NCBI GenBank assembly: GCA_016716005.1
Contig: JADJXE010000001.1
Coordinates: 2,245,001-2,309,000 of the forward strand
Reading direction: 5' to 3'
Length of the DNA: 64,000 bases
DNA from: Acidimicrobiales bacterium
GTDB taxonomy: Bacteria > Actinomycetota > Acidimicrobiia > Acidimicrobiales > JADJXE01
Shown here: positions 7,705 through 15,600 of the stretch, one piece after another
Layout: every line of letters begins with the position of its first letter
How positions within the stretch are numbered: the stretch's first letter is position 1
The notes under the pieces: model-generated
The model's input: only the letters and a program-made list of their open reading frames with translations
Database searches by the model: none
What the model was told of the DNA's origin: nothing
Translations under genes and position numbers: made by a program

Positions 7705-9075
7705 TCAGGTGGGGTCGCTGGCCGAGCCGGGCCCGGCAGACCGGGCCCGGCGCTCCCGGTGGTCCCGGGCTCCGCCCTCCTCGGGCTCCACCTCGAGCAC
7801 CGTCCCCTCGATGGACACCACCCGCACCCGCTCGCCGGCCTTGATCGGCGTGGCCCGGTTGGTCCGGGCGGGCCAGGTGGCGTCGCTGATGCGCACCACG
7901 CCGTCGGGGTCGACGTCGGCCACCGCGTCGCCCAGCTGGCCGACCATCCACTCCCGGCCGATGGTGGGGGTGGCGAAGCGGGTCCGGACCATCGCGGGCA
8001 TGCCGGCCAGCATCATCAGCAGGACGCCCCCGATGCCGGCGAGGAGCGTGATCCACGAGAGCGTGAGGCCGTCGTAGAGCGTCAGGGAGGCACCCACGTA
8101 CGCCGCGGTGCCGACGAAGGTCCAGAACCGGGGCACGCCCGTCTGCACGTCGATGGCGAAGGCGACCATGGACACCAGCAGCAGGGCGAAGGCCGCCGGT
8201 CGGGTGGGCAGGGCGGCCAGCCCGTAGCAGCCGAGCACCAGGGCCAGGGCGCCGGTGACGCCGGCGATGCCGATGCCGGCGGTGAAGAACTCGAACACGA
8301 TCAGCACCAGCCCGATCGTGAGCAGGAGGTAGGCCACCGGCGGGCTGGCGACGGTGTGGAAGAGCTGGTCGACGAGCGGCAGGGCGTAGAAGCGCACCTG
8401 GGTGACGGGCTCTCGACGAGGGCCGTCGTCGGTCTGGACGACGGCGGCGGTCTCCAGGGTGGTGTCGCCGACCCGCTCGCCGTCGAGGTTGACGATGAAG
8501 TCGCCCAGGGTGGGGGCGTCGACGTCGACCACCCCGAGCCGCTCGGCCTCGCTGGCCCCGATCGTGCGGTCGCGGAGCTGATCGGTGGCGTCGCCGAAGG
8601 CGGGGCCGAAGACGTCCTCGGGGAACAGGGGCTCGCCGAGGTCGCCGAGCCGGCTGCCGGGTGCCATCCCCGCGAACGCCGCGTAGCCGGCCAGCTGGCC
8701 GGCTGGGCCGAGGGCGCGGGCGCCGCTGGGGCCGACCCACACCCCGACCGGCACCCGTGCCGACGAGATGCGGAAGGCCAGCTCGGCCATGACCTGGTCG
8801 GAGACGACCGCGCCCTTGCTGTTGAGCTGGATCACGAGGAGCTGGGCGCCGTCGTCGGCGGCCGCGTCGAGGGCGCGGTCGATGAAGTCGACCAGGACCC
8901 GATCGACCAGGCCGCTCACCTCGATCACGTCGACCGGGGCGACGTCGGCGGCGGCGCCCCCGGCGGGGGCGTCGTCGGCCTGGGCCGCGGCCCGCGCGGG
9001 GGCGAGCAGGACCAGGGCCGACATCACGAGTGCCACGGCCGCGGCGTAGCGCCGCCCCGTGGGTAGTCTGCGCAC
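7705..9075 (-). CDS. NfeD-family membrane protein with ClpP-class protease-like domain, catalytic residues apparently lost
   Basis: A 456-residue protein with a signal peptide, a ClpP/crotonase-like domain (about residues 45-230), four to five membrane segments (about 255-390) and a C-terminal NfeD OB-fold (about 395-440). Relatives are membrane-bound serine proteases that act with stomatins on membrane quality control. Where active homologues carry the nucleophile Ser after GARA, this protein reads GARALGPAGQ. The region that normally supplies the Lys reads DRTIGASEAERLG, so the Ser-Lys pair seems absent. The GTG at 9075 was chosen for its CGGAGG ribosome binding site; a longer ATG form from 9126 is possible. 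No stomatin gene is adjacent. Confidence 0.8.
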   Translation of the reverse strand: MRRLPTGRRYAAAVALVMSALVLLAPARAAAQADDAPAGGAAADVAPVDVIEVSGLVDRVLVDFIDRALDAAADDGAQLLVIQLNSKGAVVSDQVMAELAFRISSARVPVGVWVGPSGARALGPAGQLAGYAAFAGMAPGSRLGDLGEPLFPEDVFGPAFGDATDQLRDRTIGASEAERLGVVDVDAPTLGDFIVNLDGERVGDTTLETAAVVQTDDGPRREPVTQVRFYALPLVDQLFHTVASPPVAYLLLTIGLVLIVFEFFTAGIGIAGVTGALALVLGCYGLAALPTRPAAFALLLVSMVAFAIDVQTGVPRFWTFVGTAAYVGASLTLYDGLTLSWITLLAGIGGVLLMMLAGMPAMVRTRFATPTIGREWMVGQLGDAVADVDPDGVVRISDATWPARTNRATPIKAGERVRVVSIEGTVLEVEPEEGGARDHRERRARSAGPGSASDPT

Positions 9076-9098
9076 GAGGTGCCTCCGAAAGGGGACCG

Positions 9099-10076
9099 TT
9101 GGATCCTGCGCGGTTCTTCGCTGCATCCCGGGTAGCCATCGTGGCCGGGAAGGGCGGCGTCGGCAAAACCACGGTGACCGCGACGCTGGCCGTGGCGGCC
9201 GCCCGCGCCGGCCTCTCGACCCTCGTGGTCGAGGTGGAGGGCAAGAGCGGTCTGGCCTCCTGCTTCGGCCGGCCGCCCCTCGGCTACGAGGAGGTCGAGC
9301 TGTGGCCCGGGGGCGGACCGCACGGCGACGCCGACGTGCGGGCCCGCACCATCACGCCCGACGAGGCCCTGCTCGAGTACCTCGAGGACCATGGGATGCG
9401 CCGCATCAGCCACCGCCTGGTCAGCTCGGGCGCCCTCGACGTGGTGGCCACGGCCGCGCCGGGCATCCAGGACATCCTGGTTCTGGGCAAGGTGAAGCAG
9501 CTCGAGCGGGGCGGGCCCGCCGACCTGGTGCTGCTCGACGCGCCCGCCGCCGGCCACGCCATCACGTTCCTGCAGTCGGCGCGCGGCCTCGTCGACGCCG
9601 TGCGCGTGGGCCCGATCCACAGCCAGGCCCGGGACGTGCTCGACCTGCTGACCGACCCGGCCCGGTGCCAGGTGCTGCTGGTGACCCTGCCGGAGGAGAC
9701 GCCGGTCAACGAGCTGGTCGACACCGCCTACCAGCTCGAGGACCGGGTGGGCGTGAGCCTGGGCCCGGTGATCGTCAACGGGCTCTACCCGGACGTGCAC
9801 GGCCTGGACGCCGACCCGGAGGTGGCGGCCGCCGCGGCCGGCGCCAGCCTGCGCCCCGGCGAGGCCGAGGCCCTGCGGGCCGCGGCCGACTTCCGACGGC
9901 ACCGCATGGCCCTCCAGCGCGAGCAGCTGGGGCGGCTCGAGGCCCGCCTCCCCCTGCCCCAGGTGCACCTGCCCTTCGTGTTCAACGCGGACCTCGGCCT
10001 CCCCGACATCGAGATGCTGGCCGATGCGGCCACCGCCGGCATCGAGGCCCTGCCCGAGGGCGCCGTGGTGCCGTGA
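9099..10076 (+). CDS. ArsA/GET3-like ATPase, first of a pair
   Basis: A 325-residue P-loop ATPase of the ArsA/MinD group with the deviant Walker A motif GKGGVGKTT near residue 17. Family members couple ATP to arsenite export (ArsA) or membrane-protein targeting (Get3), but no ars gene is nearby. In Mycobacterium the equivalent tandem pair is Rv3679-Rv3680. The TTG at 9099 follows a good GAAAGGGGA ribosome binding site; longer upstream forms would overlap the divergent NfeD gene. The stop overlaps the GTG of the second ATPase (GTGA), so the two are translationally coupled. They probably form a heterodimer, which is an inference from the family. Confidence 0.88.
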   Translation: MDPARFFAASRVAIVAGKGGVGKTTVTATLAVAAARAGLSTLVVEVEGKSGLASCFGRPPLGYEEVELWPGGGPHGDADVRARTITPDEALLEYLEDHGMRRISHRLVSSGALDVVATAAPGIQDILVLGKVKQLERGGPADLVLLDAPAAGHAITFLQSARGLVDAVRVGPIHSQARDVLDLLTDPARCQVLLVTLPEETPVNELVDTAYQLEDRVGVSLGPVIVNGLYPDVHGLDADPEVAAAAAGASLRPGEAEALRAAADFRRHRMALQREQLGRLEARLPLPQVHLPFVFNADLGLPDIEMLADAATAGIEALPEGAVVP

Positions 10077-11152
10077 GCCTGGCCGGGATCGTCGCCGAGC
10101 GCTCGATCATCGTCTGCTGCGGGTCGGGCGGGGTGGGCAAGACCACCACCGGGGCCGTGCTCGCCCTCGAGGCGGCCCGGCGCGGCCGCCGGGCGGTGGT
10201 GGTCACCGTCGACCCGGCCAAGCGGCTCGCCGACGCCCTCGGGCTGGAGGCCCTCACCAACAGCCCGAGCCGCATCGACGGGCCGTGGCCGGGTGAGCTG
10301 TGGGCGCTCATGCTCGACACCAAGAACACGTTCGACTCGCTGGTCCAGCAGTACGCCGCCGACCCGGACCAGGCCGGTCGCATCCTGGCCAACCGCTTCT
10401 ACCAGAACATCTCCGGGAGCCTGTCGGGCACCCAGGAGTACATGGCCATGGAGAAGCTCTACGAGCTCCACGAGGCCTCCGACTTCGACGTGGTCGTGGT
10501 CGACACGCCGCCGACGCGCAACGCGCTCGACTTCCTCGACGCGCCCCGGCGCCTCACCCACTTCCTCGACAACCGGCTGTTCCGGGTGCTGATGACACCC
10601 ACCAAGGCGTACCTGAAGGCGGTCAACTTCGCGGCCCAGGCGTTCCTCCGGACGGTCTCCAAGGTGGTGGGTGGCGAGGTCATCCAGGACGCCATCACCT
10701 TCTTCCAGGCGTTCGAGGGCATGGAGGCCGGCTTCCGCGACCGGGCCGCCCGGGTGCTGGAGCTGCTGTCCGAGCCCGACACCGCGTACGTGCTGGTGGC
10801 GTCGCCCCGGCGCGACACCGTCGACGAGGCCGTGTTCTTCGCCGACAAGCTGGCCGAGGGCCACCTGGCCGTGGCCGCGCTGATCGTGAACCGCATGCAC
10901 CCGGTCTTCGGCGAGGGGCTGGCCCAGGCCACGCGGGAGCGGGCCCACACGCTGGCCGGCACCGACCTGGGCGGGCTGTACCAGAACCTGGCCGACTTCC
11001 AGCTGGTGGCCCAGCGGGAGGAGGAGCACCTGCGGGGGCTGGCCGAGAAGGTGGCGCCGGCACCCGTGGCCCGGGTGCCCTTCCTGCGCTCCGACGTCCA
11101 CGATCTGGACGGCCTGGCCCAGGTGGCCGGGCACCTGTTCCCGCCGAGCTGA
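10073..11152 (+). CDS. ArsA/GET3-like ATPase, second of a pair
   Basis: A 359-residue ATPase starting at a GTG that overlaps the stop of its partner. The Walker A motif is CGSGGVGKTT near residues 16-25. Switch-type motifs VTVDPAKRLADAL and VVDTPPTRNALDFL follow, both diagnostic of the ArsA/Get3 family. A long helical insert with DNRLFRVLMTP sits where Get3 and ArsA have their membrane- or substrate-interacting region. No metal-binding Cys triad for arsenite is evident. Together with the first ATPase it probably forms a two-subunit enzyme. Physiological cargo is unknown. Confidence 0.9.
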   Translation: MSLAGIVAERSIIVCCGSGGVGKTTTGAVLALEAARRGRRAVVVTVDPAKRLADALGLEALTNSPSRIDGPWPGELWALMLDTKNTFDSLVQQYAADPDQAGRILANRFYQNISGSLSGTQEYMAMEKLYELHEASDFDVVVVDTPPTRNALDFLDAPRRLTHFLDNRLFRVLMTPTKAYLKAVNFAAQAFLRTVSKVVGGEVIQDAITFFQAFEGMEAGFRDRAARVLELLSEPDTAYVLVASPRRDTVDEAVFFADKLAEGHLAVAALIVNRMHPVFGEGLAQATRERAHTLAGTDLGGLYQNLADFQLVAQREEEHLRGLAEKVAPAPVARVPFLRSDVHDLDGLAQVAGHLFPPS

Positions 11153-11159
11153 GCGCGGC

Positions 11160-11165
11160 TACCGT
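11160..11165 (+). promoter_or_regulatory. -10 box of the receiver-domain gene
   Basis: TACCGT ends 7 nt before the ATG at 11173, so this gene may have its own leaderless transcript although it lies only 20 bp behind the ATPase pair. Confidence 0.5.
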
Positions 11166-11172
11166 TCTGGCG

Positions 11173-11589
11173 ATGCCCGAGGTGCTGGTGGTCAGCGACG
11201 CCGACTGGATCCACGACGAGGTCGAGGCGGCCCTGTCGGGCCCCGACACCACCCTGCTCCAGGTCCGCGCCGGCCGCGACGTCGCGCCGGCGGTGCGCGA
11301 GCACGAGCCGGAGCTGGTGGTCATCGACCTGCAGATCGGCAACATGGGCGGCATGGCCACCTGCATGAACCTGCGCCTCGAGGAGAGCGCCGGCCGTGCA
11401 CCGCACGTGGCCGTGCTGATGCTGCTCGACCGGGAGGCCGACGTCTTCCTGGCCCACCGGGCCCAGGCCGACGGCTGGCTCGTCAAGCCCATCGACGCCT
11501 TCCGGCTGCGCAAGGCGGCCCGGGCCCTGCTCGACGGGGGCTCCTACGTCGAGGGCGTGCCCCCGGGGCACGAGCACGCAGCCTCCTGA
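11173..11589 (+). CDS. Stand-alone response-regulator receiver domain
   Basis: A 138-residue protein made only of a CheY-like receiver domain. The phospho-acceptor Asp is D52 in VVIDLQIGNMGG, the acidic pocket is SDAD at residues 8-11, and the switch Lys is in GWLVKPIDAFRLRKA near residue 102. No output domain follows; the last 20 residues are Gly/Pro/His-rich. No histidine kinase is adjacent. Actinobacterial homologues sit next to the ArsA-like pair in several genomes, as far as memory allows, which may link it to the same process. Its partner is unknown. Confidence 0.85.
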   Translation: MPEVLVVSDADWIHDEVEAALSGPDTTLLQVRAGRDVAPAVREHEPELVVIDLQIGNMGGMATCMNLRLEESAGRAPHVAVLMLLDREADVFLAHRAQADGWLVKPIDAFRLRKAARALLDGGSYVEGVPPGHEHAAS

Positions 11590-11635
11590 TCGAGGGCCCG
11601 CGCATCGGCCTGGCGGCCTCCCGGGGCCGGTCGGG

Positions 11636-11641
11636 TAGGAT
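11636..11641 (+). promoter_or_regulatory. -10 box of the tRNA-Pro gene
   Basis: TAGGAT lies 10 nt before the first base of the tRNA and is the best TANNNT match in the gap. No clear -35 was seen. Confidence 0.5.
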
Positions 11642-11651
11642 CGGGCGTTCA

Positions 11652-11729
11652 CGGGAAGTAGCGCAGCTTGGTTAGCGCGCAGCGTTCGGGACGCTGAGGT
11701 CGCGGGTTCGAATCCCGCCTTCCCGACCA
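11652..11729 (+). tRNA. tRNA-Pro (anticodon CGG)
   Basis: A complete cloverleaf can be drawn. The 7-bp acceptor stem is CGGGAAG/CTTCCCG. The D-arm has GCGC stems, the anticodon stem is CAGCG/CGCTG with loop TTCGGGA (anticodon CGG, reads CCG), the variable loop has 5 nt, and the T-arm is GCGGG/CCCGC with TTCGAAT. The discriminator base is A at 11726 and CCA is encoded at 11727-11729. CCG is a frequent proline codon at this GC content, so the gene should be well used. Confidence 0.97.
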
Positions 11730-11812
11730 GACCTGGACGGGGCGGGGGTGTCACGCGGCGAGTTCCGGGCGCGCCACGGCCTCGGTCGGAGGCCGAGGCG
11801 GGGAGGGGCGCG

Positions 11813-13282
11813 ATGAGGCAGCGACGGAGGACGTCGACGTCGAGCTTCGGCGTCGGTGCCCGCGAGAGCCACGACGCCTCGGCCTTCTACGACCGCTTCC
11901 GCGCGCCGGAGCTGTCCGACGACGAGGACGTACCGTCGCCGAAGCCGATCGAGGAGCCGTTCGTGTGCGGCGACTCCCGCCACCTGGATGCCGTGGACGA
12001 CGGGTCGGTGGCACTGGTCGTCACCTCGCCGCCGTACTTCGCCGGCAAGCAGTACGAAGAGGAGCTCCAGCGCGAGGGGGTGCCCTCGTCGTACCTCGAG
12101 TACCTCGAGCTGCTCACCGACGTGTTCGCCGAGTGCGTCCGCAAGCTCGAGCCGGGGGGCCGCATCGCCGTCAACGTGGCGAACCTCGGCCGCAAGCCGT
12201 ACCGGAGCCTGTCGGCCGACGTCATCCGCATCCTCGAGCACGACCTGGGGTTGCTGCTGCGCGCCGAGCTGGTCTGGCAGAAGGGCGAGGGGGCCAGCGG
12301 CTCGTGCGCGTGGGGTTCGTTCCGGAGCGCGGCCAACCCCGTGCTGCGCGACACCAGCGAGCGGGTGGTCATCGCCAGCAAGGGCCGCTTCGACCGCGCC
12401 CGCAGCGTCAAGCGGCGCGCCGCGGAGGGCCTCCCCCACGAGAGCACGCTGATGACCGACGACTTCCTCGCCCTCACCCTCGACATCTGGTCGATCCCGC
12501 CCGAGAGCGCCCGTCGTGTCGGCCACCCCGCGCCGTTCCCCGTCGAGCTGCCAGAGCAGCTCATCCGGCTCTACACGTTCAGGGACGACCTCGTGCTCGA
12601 CCCGTTCATGGGCAGCGGCTCGGCACTCGTCGCGGCGGCCCGGCTGGGCCGCCGCTACGTCGGCTACGACCTCGACCCCGACTACGTGAAGATCGCAGAG
12701 AGGCGGGTGGCCGAGGCCCTCGCGCCGGGCCCGCAGCTCCCTCTTCCCGTCGCGCAGCCCCAGGCGATCTCCGCTCCCGTCGCGGGTCCCGGCGGGGACT
12801 TCCGGAGCCGTGCGACCCGGGAGGGCAAGGCGGCGCAGGCGCTCGCCGCCGAGGTCCTCGCCGACGCGGGCTTCACCATCACCGAGCGCAACCGGCGCCT
12901 CCCCAGCACAGGGGTCACCGTCAGCTTCGTCGCGACCGATCGCGAGGGAGCCACCTGGCACTTCGACGTCCCCGGTGCGTTCACGAGCCACCGGGGGGGC
13001 CTCCTGCGGACGGACACCGTCTGGAAGGCGCTCGGTCGGGCGAGCGCCCTGCGAGGGCGCGTCCCGGGCGTCCCGCTGGTCTTCCTGGCCACCGACCTCC
13101 CCCGACGCCCGAGCGAGGGCGACACGGCCCTCCGTGCGGCGGGCCCCGACGCCTTCTTCGACGCGATCGAGCTGCTCTCCGACGAGGGCCGCGAGCGCCT
13201 CGGGCGGTACGCCGAGGGTGGGTTCACCGACCACCCGCAGCCGGGCTTCTGGACCCCACACGAGCTGGTGCGCCGCCCCTGA
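11813..13282 (+). CDS. Beta-class DNA methyltransferase fused to a restriction-endonuclease-like C-terminal domain
   Basis: A 489-residue protein. Residues about 45-300 are an amino-DNA methyltransferase with motif IV TSPPYF near residue 77 and motif I DPFMGSGS near residue 263, in the order typical of beta-class N4-cytosine/N6-adenine enzymes. The C-terminal 170 residues look like a PD-(D/E)XK nuclease fold: a helix with REGKAAQALAAEVL, then strands ending in WHFDVPGA, then a conserved-looking RTDTVWKALGRA segment. The EXK motif reads DVP, so cleavage activity is doubtful. No separate restriction gene is adjacent. It lies 83 bp after tRNA-Pro, a common site for acquired genes. Target sequence is unknown. 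Confidence 0.85.
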   Translation: MRQRRRTSTSSFGVGARESHDASAFYDRFRAPELSDDEDVPSPKPIEEPFVCGDSRHLDAVDDGSVALVVTSPPYFAGKQYEEELQREGVPSSYLEYLELLTDVFAECVRKLEPGGRIAVNVANLGRKPYRSLSADVIRILEHDLGLLLRAELVWQKGEGASGSCAWGSFRSAANPVLRDTSERVVIASKGRFDRARSVKRRAAEGLPHESTLMTDDFLALTLDIWSIPPESARRVGHPAPFPVELPEQLIRLYTFRDDLVLDPFMGSGSALVAAARLGRRYVGYDLDPDYVKIAERRVAEALAPGPQLPLPVAQPQAISAPVAGPGGDFRSRATREGKAAQALAAEVLADAGFTITERNRRLPSTGVTVSFVATDREGATWHFDVPGAFTSHRGGLLRTDTVWKALGRASALRGRVPGVPLVFLATDLPRRPSEGDTALRAAGPDAFFDAIELLSDEGRERLGRYAEGGFTDHPQPGFWTPHELVRRP

Positions 13283-13317
13283 CGCGGCGTCGTGGCTGTG
13301 GGACCGCGGGCCCGGGA

Positions 13318-13334
13318 GCCGGCCTCACGCCGGC
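13318..13334. terminator. Weak terminator-like hairpin
   Basis: GCCGGC/GCCGGC with a 5-nt loop lies between the convergent methyltransferase and I78-like lipoprotein genes. The short stem without a T-tract makes this tentative. Confidence 0.25.
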
Positions 13335-13345
13335 GAGCCCCGACG

Positions 13346-13723
13346 TCAGCCCAGGCTGGCGCCCACCACGGTGCCGTCCTGGACGACGAGGTTGACGCGG
13401 TTCTCGATGAGGTCCATGGTCGCCGGGAGCGGCTCGCCGTCCTCCTCGACGACCCGCCACGGCCGGCCCTCCTCGTCGGCCAGGGCGCCGGCCTCCTCGA
13501 CCGTCAGGCCGATGTAGCCCTCGAGCTCGGCCGGGGTCGTCGTGGACGGCGACGGCGTGGTGGTGGTGCTCGCGTCGGCCCCGGACGTGGTCGCGGTGCC
13601 CGAGTCGTCGTCGCCGCAGGCCCCGGCCGTGCCGAGGATCAGGGCCGCCGAGACGGCCAGGGCAGCGGCCCGTCGCGCCGGCGTGCGACCGGCGGCACGG
13701 ATGGTCTCGACACGGTGCGCCAT
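13346..13723 (-). CDS. Secreted I78-inhibitor-like lipoprotein
   Basis: A 125-residue protein with a twin-Arg-containing basic N-terminus, a hydrophobic segment and a lipobox-like TAGAC at residues 32-36, so it is likely a lipoprotein. A Thr/Ser-rich linker of about 25 residues follows. The C-terminal 55 residues contain GLTVEEAGALADEEG, WRVVEEDGEPLPAT and NRVNLVVQDGTVVGAS, the pattern of the I78/potato-inhibitor-I type peptidase inhibitors. The ATG at 13723 has a strong GAGGAGGG ribosome binding site. It precedes no obvious protease gene. Function as an inhibitor is inferred from the fold only. Confidence 0.75.
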   Translation of the reverse strand: MAHRVETIRAAGRTPARRAAALAVSAALILGTAGACGDDDSGTATTSGADASTTTTPSPSTTTPAELEGYIGLTVEEAGALADEEGRPWRVVEEDGEPLPATMDLIENRVNLVVQDGTVVGASLG

Positions 13724-13821
13724 CGGGGTCCCTCCTCGGGTCGGCTGGGCAGAGGTTAGGTGGCACGCCACCGGCGGGCGGGGAGGGCGTGGTCGCCCCG
13801 TGGTCGGCCTCCGGACGCCGG

Positions 13822-14571
13822 TCACTCCCAGCGCAGCAGCCGGACGGCCAGGGCCCAGCAGCCCGCGGTGATGGCGACGATGACGGCCAGGGAGCCCCAG
13901 CTCCATCCCGCCCCGAGCCAGGGATCCTGCAGCGCGGTCACCACGTACGTCAGGGGCATCAGCGCACCGGCCGCCCGCATCCCGCTCGAGAGCACCTCCG
14001 GCGGGGGGCCGGCGCCGGAGATGAACAGCATCACGAACCAGAGCAGCACCCCGACACCGAGCGCGGCGCGGGCCGTGTCCAGCACCGCGCCGAGCAGCAC
14101 GCCCACGGCGGCGAAGCACAGGGCGCCGGCCACGAAGGCCACGGCCACGCCCGGCCACTGCTCGGCCAGGTCGGCGCCATAGGCCGTCGCGCACAGCACC
14201 ACCACGACCAGGCCGCCGACGAGGGCCACCACGAACGTCACCAGCACCTGGGCGCCGAGCACCGCGCCGGCCGAGAACGACGAGGCGTGGAACCGGCGCA
14301 GCACGCCCTTCTCGCGGTAGCCGGCCAGGTGGGCCGGCAGCGTCACCAGCCCCACCGACGCCATCACCAGCCCGACGTAGGCGGGCGCATAGAAGGTCAT
14401 CGGCCCGACCCCCCGGTACACGCCCGGGTCGGGGACGTCGCCGAACACCCCGCCCAGCACCACGAGGAGCACCACGGGCAGGGCGACGGCGAACACCACG
14501 CTCACCGGCTCGCGCAGGAACAGGCGCAGCTCGACGGCCGCGAGTCGCCGCACCTGGGCCAGCAGCGTCAC
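13822..14571 (-). CDS. ABC-2 type transporter permease
   Basis: A 249-residue membrane protein with six predicted membrane segments, the first after a short cytoplasmic helix (VELRLFLREP). It resembles ABC-2 exporter permeases of drug or polysaccharide efflux systems: YREKGVLRRFHAS lies in the second loop and a SGAGPPPEVL motif precedes the fifth segment. It starts at a GTG overlapping the ATPase stop (GTGA), so the two genes are translationally coupled and form one exporter. Substrate is unknown. Confidence 0.85.
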   Translation of the reverse strand: MTLLAQVRRLAAVELRLFLREPVSVVFAVALPVVLLVVLGGVFGDVPDPGVYRGVGPMTFYAPAYVGLVMASVGLVTLPAHLAGYREKGVLRRFHASSFSAGAVLGAQVLVTFVVALVGGLVVVVLCATAYGADLAEQWPGVAVAFVAGALCFAAVGVLLGAVLDTARAALGVGVLLWFVMLFISGAGPPPEVLSSGMRAAGALMPLTYVVTALQDPWLGAGWSWGSLAVIVAITAGCWALAVRLLRWE

Positions 14572-15536
14572 GAGCCGCTCGCCGTGGGCCCGGCCAGGCG
14601 GAGCACCACGTCCTCGAGCGACGGCTCGCGCACGTGGAACTCGAGGGGCTCCCACCCGGCGGCCACCAGGGCGTGCCCGACGTGGGCGGCCACCGGCCCC
14701 TCACCGGTCACCGTCAGCACGTCGCCCTCCCACTCCACCTGCCGCACGCCGGGCGCCCGGTCGAGTGGGGGCGGCCCGCCCGGTCCCGTTCCCGTTCCCG
14801 GGCCCGGTCCCGGCCCCGGCCCCGGCCCCGGCCCCGGCCCGGGCAGGCGCACCCGAACCACCGTCTGGCCGCCCTGTGCAGCCACCAGCCCGGCGGGCGT
14901 GTCGGTGGCCACGATGCGCCCGTCCCGGAACACCGCCAGCCGGTCGCACAGCCGTTCGGCCTCGTCCATGAAGTGGGTGACGAGCACCACCGTCGTGCCG
15001 TCGGTGCGGATGCCCTCCACCAGGTCCCAGGCCTGACGCCGGGCGGCGGGATCCAGCCCGGTCGTCATCTCGTCGAGGAACACCACCCGCGGGTCATGGA
15101 CGAGCGCCAGCGCGATGAACAGCCGCTGCCGCTGGCCGCCCGAGAGGCTGGCGAAGGTGGCCTCCCGCTTGTCGGCCAGGCCCCAGCGCTCGAGCTGGTG
15201 CTGCCAGCTCCCCGCGCCGGGCCCCGTGCTCGCGAACAGGGCCAGCGCCTCGCGCACCCTGATGCGGTCGGGGAGGGCCGACTCCTGGAGCTGGCTGCCG
15301 ACGATGCGGCGGAGCGCGGCTGGCTCTCTCCGCGGGTCGAGGCCGGCCACCCGGATGGCGCCGGCGTCGGGGCGGCGCAGGCCCTGCGCGCACTCGACGG
15401 TGGTGGTCTTGCCCGAGCCGTTCGGGCCGATCACCCCGAAGATCTCGCCCTCGTCGACGTGGAAGGAGACGTCGTCGACGGCCAGCAGGTCGCCGTAGCG
15501 CTTGGTGAGCCCGTCGACCTGGATCGCCACCGCCAC
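14568..15536 (-). CDS. ABC exporter ATP-binding protein with Pro-Gly repeat insert
   Basis: A 322-residue ATPase of the ABC-2 drug-export (DrrA-like) type. It has Walker A GPNGSGKTT near residue 38, the Q-loop GSQLQES, the signature LSGGQRQR near residue 139, Walker B VVFLDEMTTGLDP and the H-loop THFMDEAERL. After about residue 230 a run of roughly ten Pro-Gly/Gly-Thr pairs separates the ATPase from the C-terminal domain. That insert comes from an expanded GGGGCC-like hexanucleotide repeat and is probably a species-specific linker. The GTG at 15536 follows a TACGCT -10 box by 7 nt. It pairs with the permease downstream. Confidence 0.92.
   Translation of the reverse strand: MAVAIQVDGLTKRYGDLLAVDDVSFHVDEGEIFGVIGPNGSGKTTTVECAQGLRRPDAGAIRVAGLDPRREPAALRRIVGSQLQESALPDRIRVREALALFASTGPGAGSWQHQLERWGLADKREATFASLSGGQRQRLFIALALVHDPRVVFLDEMTTGLDPAARRQAWDLVEGIRTDGTTVVLVTHFMDEAERLCDRLAVFRDGRIVATDTPAGLVAAQGGQTVVRVRLPGPGPGPGPGPGPGPGTGTGPGGPPPLDRAPGVRQVEWEGDVLTVTGEGPVAAHVGHALVAAGWEPLEFHVREPSLEDVVLRLAGPTASGS
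14781..14843. repeat. GGGGCC-type hexanucleotide repeat inside the ABC ATPase gene
   Basis: About ten imperfect 6-bp units (CCCCGG on the plus strand, GGGGCC on the coding strand) encode the Pro-Gly run. The coding strand has several consecutive G4 tracts separated by CC and could form a G-quadruplex. Confidence 0.85.
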
Positions 15537-15543
15537 CGCGGGC

Positions 15544-15549
15544 AGCGTA
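15544..15549 (-). promoter_or_regulatory. -10 box of the ABC exporter operon
   Basis: TACGCT on the minus strand ends 7 nt before the GTG at 15536. Leaderless-type promoter. Confidence 0.5.
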
Positions 15550-15588
15550 GGCGTCGTGGGGCGTGCGGTCCCGCCGGGCCGCCGGCTC

Positions 15589-15594
15589 TAGCCT
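15589..15594 (+). promoter_or_regulatory. -10 box of the mazG-like gene
   Basis: TAGCCT ends 6 nt before the GTG at 15601, placing the expected transcription start on the initiation codon. Confidence 0.6.
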
Positions 15595-15600
15595 GCGGAC

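Noticed and set aside
11652..13282. Integrated element next to tRNA-Pro
   Set aside because: No integrase, no duplicated tRNA 3' end and no second attachment site were seen; only the methyltransferase gene suggests acquisition.
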